A stretch of DNA of 64,000 nt, taken from the NCBI RefSeq assembly GCF_945859685.1, contig NC_079148.1, positions 53,826,421-53,890,420 of the forward strand, in the 5' to 3' direction. The stretch is from Eupeodes corollae. Lineage: Eukaryota > Arthropoda > Insecta > Diptera > Syrphidae. The notes below the pieces were generated by a model. It saw only the letters and a program-made list of their open reading frames with translations. It was not told the origin of the DNA and did not search any database. This document shows positions 59,431 through 64,000 of this stretch, one piece after another. Made by a program: the position numbers and the translations under genes. How positions within the stretch are numbered: the first letter of the stretch is position 1; the number at the start of each line of letters is the position of its first letter.

Positions 59431-61389
59431 GGAGTATTTATATTTCAATGTTGCCAGGTTTTATGCTGTCGATTTTCAAAAATTAAAATATTTATTTAAA
59501 ACTGTAATAGAATAAAATATAAATGAATACATTTTTCACAAATTACATATAAATACGCCATTCGTATTTTTTTAAATAAAAAAGTGCGTATACGCCTCAG
59601 GGTTTATCTATTTTACTTTAAGAATTGAACTTAGACATCATTTTTAACTAAACCTTAACTTGAAAATATTTATGAGCATTGCTTATTAGAGTTTTGAAAC
59701 GAAATATTTTATTGGGTTTGTATTTATTGAATTTTATTTTTAAAATAATCTGACATGGAATCTTTTGTTGCTCATTCAGAAGTAGATTTTGATTTTTTGT
59801 TAATGAACTAGACGTAAAATTTTCAATTTCAGAACTGAAAAAAAACTTCTGTAAAAATTTATATAGAGGCCGGTTGGAATAAACTACTTTCTTATCATTT
59901 TTTAAAGCCTGATAATTAGTATGAAATAAATACATGAATTTTCTTTTAATCTTAAACTCTCCATTAAAAACGTTTTGGAAAACATAATTGGATTTTTCTA
60001 AAAATATTAACAGACGTCAAAAACGTTCTTTGTAGTATGAGAATATTTTGAAGGCTATATAATTTGTTTTTCTTTAAATTTTAAAGCTGAGAAATATTTG
60101 TTGTAGTTTGGAAAAAACCCTAAGAGTTGATTTTTTAAACTCATATATATTTTGTAAAGGTTTTTCATTAAAGAAAGTATAGATAAAAAAAACTCAAAGC
60201 AATATTTGCTTCATAAATTACAGTTTACTATAAAGTTTGGGCTTTAAGTATGCCAATATCATACAAAAGGCCGCCCTCAGAAGATGCGTAGCATGCGATT
60301 TTGTTTACCAATTTTGTCCATAACTTTTGCAATGTTGGTTTTTAATGTATCATGATTTTAAAAATTATTTTTAGAATCGTGGAATTCTTCGTGGTACCGT
60401 ATAATGATCAAGTAATGATAATAATGATCAAATTTAAATAAATACATCCATACATTGTAAGAGTATTGGTAAATTAAAAAAAACTTCATGTGACCTATTC
60501 GTATATTTTATTTAACACTTTACGCTAGACCTTAAAAAAAGAACTTAAACTAAAAATTTGCTTGTTTTCGTGACTGTGACTCATAAAATTAGATGAATAC
60601 AATATTCTACAACATCAGCAAAAAGGGAGCATGAAACATAACCTGCATTTACATACAAACCACAAACCTATCAATAAAAAAAAGGCACAGTTTTATCTCC
60701 TCTTTGTTCATTTTCGCATATTTTCAGGTTTAGGACTGAAATTTGCGTGCGACCAGTAAATCTTTATTTTAAATCCTACATTTACTCAAAAGAGCAACAC
60801 ATTCCTTAGGCTATACGATTTTCAAGATCGATGGAAGAAAATATGCACTTACAGTAAAATGTTTATCATTTTTATTCAAGTTCAGCTCAGAATGAACTGA
60901 TAAAGAAAACCGTTAATTTGAATTCAATGGAGATACCATTATTTAAATTATTATTTTTTAATTTAAATATTCATTTTAACTATTTAAGAACGCCTTGTAC
61001 TAAAAAACACTAAACTTGTTTTTACCTTTTGTCATTGTAATTGTCGAAAATCAAGTAAATCCTTTCAAAATACAAACATTTTCTTTTCTTTTGTCATGTC
61101 ATGGAGACAATTAAATCAATCAACAACAATTTATTTTGTTGGGTTTAAGTTTTATCCTTAATAAATATTAATTATTTATTTCTGTAATCTATTTTCAAAT
61201 TGCTAATCATACACGCAGTTTATGGTAATACAGTTTTGATTTGCCAGCAAGTTTGCACCTCAGCTCTTTCGTTTATCCATTTATTTTTCTTTTTTTTTTT
61301 CATTTATTTCTTCTTTTTTTTGTATGCCTCTCTCAATTATGGTAAATTATAGGAACGTGTAATATTCAAAAGCAAATGAGAGGAATCTC
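59431..61389. other. AT-rich interval with a Rep-A scrap
   Basis: At about 59975-60060 the wording (ATTGGATTTTTCTAAAAATA, AACAGACGTCAAAAACGTTC, TTTGTAGTATGAG) matches the minus-oriented Rep-A junction segment at 6795-6850. Otherwise no feature. Confidence 0.45.
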
Positions 61390-61788
61390 ATGGCAGAAAT
61401 CTTAGAATTCACCGCAGGGCAACTTTTCTTTTATTTCTGCACTGGATGCCAATACCAACCACAGCACACCGAACGTATTCAATCATTTCTTATGCATTTT
61501 TTCTTCTTTTATTTTGAAAAAATGCAGAACCAAGAACTGGTTCTGGAAAAAAAAGAAAAGAATATGCGTACATTGCCACTCGTTATCCACTATCACATAA
61601 CCATCGCTCGGTTGCACCCTAAACAAGAACTCGTAAAAAGCCCCAACGAGCTAAATAAACATTCACATTTTGCGAAACGTGCTGCTGTTGGAGTTGGACA
61701 TGGAAAGCAGTTCTTTGATAGCAAAGCAACAACAAAAAAAATCACGACAAGAAGAGAAAAAAATAAAACGAATAAAAACATGAAATAA
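61390..61788 (+). other. 132-codon open frame, unrecognised
   Basis: The frame starts MAEILEFTAGQLFFYF and ends in a Lys/Thr/Asn-rich tail driven by A-rich DNA. It has no domain, signal peptide or family resemblance that I can name, and the composition follows the local DNA. Most likely a chance frame; recorded because it is one of the longer ones outside transposons. Confidence 0.2.
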
Positions 61789-63119
61789 AAAAAATAATAT
61801 TCAGTGACACGTCAGATACTTTATAACCGAAGCTCTAACTGTCGTATCTTTTACCGGGCGTATGCAGAAGACAGACGGTATACCTACTCGCCGTTTCACA
61901 TCTCATGTCTTTTTATGTTCAGACATGTTTGAGTGCAGAAGAAATCCTTTGAAATAACACCTAAAACCAGTAAGTAAGAATCTTACATTATATTATATCT
62001 TTTTTGCTGCTGGTTGGTTGGCTGGTTCAAGTTGAAGAAGACTGGGTCTTTGCTTCTTGTAGTCTTCGAAACAGGGATCACATTCCATATGTCATTTTTA
62101 AAATTCTACTCCTTTTTAAAATTCAGTTTAGGGCATTAAGGAAAGACAGTTGCGTCCACGTTTTTATTTAAATTTTCAAAGATTTAGTTTCGTATAAATC
62201 CTTGCGTTTCTTTTAAAAAATCAAACCCAGGCACCGCAATCTAAGAAATATGTTTTGATAAGTATTATAAAATCATTTGCAGTATCTACGAAATTAAAAA
62301 AAGTTTATAAATATCCTTTAAGCTACTAAATTGCAATATTGTTTTTTTTTTAATGTTGATCTATAAACCCCTCCTTCGTATTCAATATTGTTAATAAAAA
62401 GTGTCATCCCTGATCGGGTGCTCATCGCAAAATACTACAAACTCTTTGTTGATCATTTCTCTTGCTTACCATTCTTGCAACAATTTTTGTGGTTATAACG
62501 AAGAAAATAATATACATGGGCAAAATATGTAAGTCTTTGGCCTAACAGAGTTTAAATGGTACATATATGTGGTGTGGTCTTATGAGGATACTACGTTCAG
62601 GAAAGTCGTAAACTGATTCATTTTAAAAATGTGCTTCATAACAAAAATGGCTTACCACAAATGATAATAACAGATAACAAAATATATTTCAGTTAAATTT
62701 TAGGTTTTTAAAATTTAATTTTTTACTGTGCTTTTTTTTCTGTAACTATTGCTTACTATAATATGAAGCATGTAAATTTATTTCTGAATGTATTTAAAAA
62801 TATGAAGTTATTTGATGTATTACATTTAATCATATGACCACAAAGACACAATAACCAAAGTCATCTATTCTCTTCAAGTTCCAAGAACAAAAAAAAGTTT
62901 ATGCATTTAAAGGTTATTAAGATGCAGACGGTGTAAGAGAGGCGGTGGCACCTAGAAATTCTAATTAATTATTTTATTCCATGAAGCCCGAGAGCAACAA
63001 TGAAAAAGATAGGGTCTAAGCATTAATTAATTCATACAATTTTATGATTCGAAACGAACCAGGGTTGTTGTTTGTCAAAAGTTCCCAAAAATCCCATTTC
63101 TAGACTCATTGAAAGTGAC
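61789..63119. other. AT-rich interval, nothing recognised
   Basis: No supported feature. Confidence 0.5.
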
Positions 63120-64000
63120 TGAGAGTGAAGAGCAGCCTGCTTATTGAAAGTTCTAAAATATTTAAAAACATATTTTGTAATATTATTTGATAATAATGAA
63201 ATAATTTTGAAGTCAATACCTGTCGTTTTTGTAAGACTAAAAATAAAAGTAGTTGCCATACATGTTTGGTCAAAAGTTTTTATTAAATTTTATTTTATTT
63301 TTTTTTGTTCTTAACTTGGATTCATTCAATGAAAAAAATAATATATTTGTATATTGCTCCAAAAGGGTACCTCCGATAGAACTGTTATTTTGTGTTTAAG
63401 TTTTCTTAAGAATCAATCAACTGATTTCAATATTATATCTTTTGCTATCTTTTTGGATCTTAAAAAAAAAACACTATTTATTTATTTTTTTTTAAATTCG
63501 ATATCTCGAAAACGAGAGTTTTGATGATGAAATTCCAACGTATAGCGTATATTTGTAAGAAATAGAAAACTGCATACTGAAAATGTTTGTAAGAACAAAT
63601 TGAAAAAATGTATTTATACAAAATTTATTAAAAAAAAAACCCCAAATGACTTTCGAAAAAAAATTAACAAATCAAGGTTTTATCAAACAATTAACTTTAT
63701 GACATTTACATTTTTGAAGACGAATTTATTTCACAGGCAATATTTTTTCATTTTAAAATAAAAGTACTATTTGTAAATAGAGTCTTTGGATTCAGGAACA
63801 AGTTCATGCGATCCATTCGTGAACGTTGTTTATAAAAGCGACTGTCAATCAAATGTTTCTATAAATGTTACCAAATATTAAAAAATTTGTTTATTATAAA
63901 AACCTTTGATTTGTGGTGATTTTCGATTGATTTGAAAAATAAATTTTTACCAACTTAACTCTTATTAGCATTTCTTTTGAGTTTTTATATTTTTTTGAAG
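63120..64000 (-). repeat. Diverged Rep-A-related copy running off the right edge
   Basis: The wording at 63165-63370 (ATAATGAAATAATTTTGAAGTCAATAC, GTAAGACTAAAA, ATTGCTCCAAAAGGG) matches the variant module in copy 6 (24130-24520). The last 120 bases carry minus-oriented monomer words (TTTTTACCAACTTAACTCTTATTAGCA). Confidence 0.45.

Noticed and set aside
59435..59442. Minus-strand TATAAATA as a promoter for a gene in the 58.8-59.4 kb GC-rich patch
   Set aside because: No initiator or downstream element at the expected distance and no credible coding sequence beyond it.

Overview
The window is nuclear DNA of a higher fly (Diptera, Brachycera). It is AT-rich, its only clear host gene is an insect innexin, and the rest is dominated by decayed retroelements and DNA transposons. 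The only host gene I can support is inx2 (27806-28888, + strand): an uninterrupted 360-codon innexin that recalls Drosophila Inx2 almost end to end. Genus and family cannot be decided from the sequence.

Layout. 1-1664: 3' half of a LOA/I-like non-LTR retrotransposon with a long open frame but two in-frame deletions. 2108-2694: RTE-like reverse transcriptase (RT) fragment. 3041-3290: tRNA-derived SINE. 4998-7963: unnamed repeat family (called Rep-A here), one copy nested inside another. 10126-12925: an older LOA-like element in pieces, with a dead hAT transposase and a Rep-A copy between the pieces. 16014-18370 and 23860-25743: two further self-nested Rep-A pairs. 21495-22657: 5'-truncated jockey-like insertion with a 15-bp target duplication. 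23385-23855: RT fragment. 27210-29300: inx2 with its flanks. 33990-35020: dead hAT of the ZMYM1-like type. 39005-42900: a GC-richer RTE element between two Tc1/mariner-like relics. 46040-46715: RTE 3' end. 51400-53515: a four-layer stack (motif-rich sequence, Rep-A, SINE, retroelement tail). The rest is AT-rich sequence in which I see no gene.

The genes do not form a pathway. Inx2 makes gap-junction channels; everything else is selfish DNA. The most unusual content is Rep-A. It has a palindromic 5' end (AACTTCC-NATA-GGAAGTT), then a CpG-rich block built on ACGT, then an array of about 166-175 bp monomers, and a 3' end with a hairpin followed by AGCCTCTTTT. At three loci one Rep-A copy sits inside another, always in opposite orientation. 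At a fourth locus a SINE has landed inside the 5' palindrome, and removing the SINE plus one copy of ATAG restores the palindrome exactly, which confirms both boundaries.

All transposon reading frames were judged by eye from motifs, without database searches. Family names are given at clade level, and boundaries are approximate unless a target duplication fixes them.
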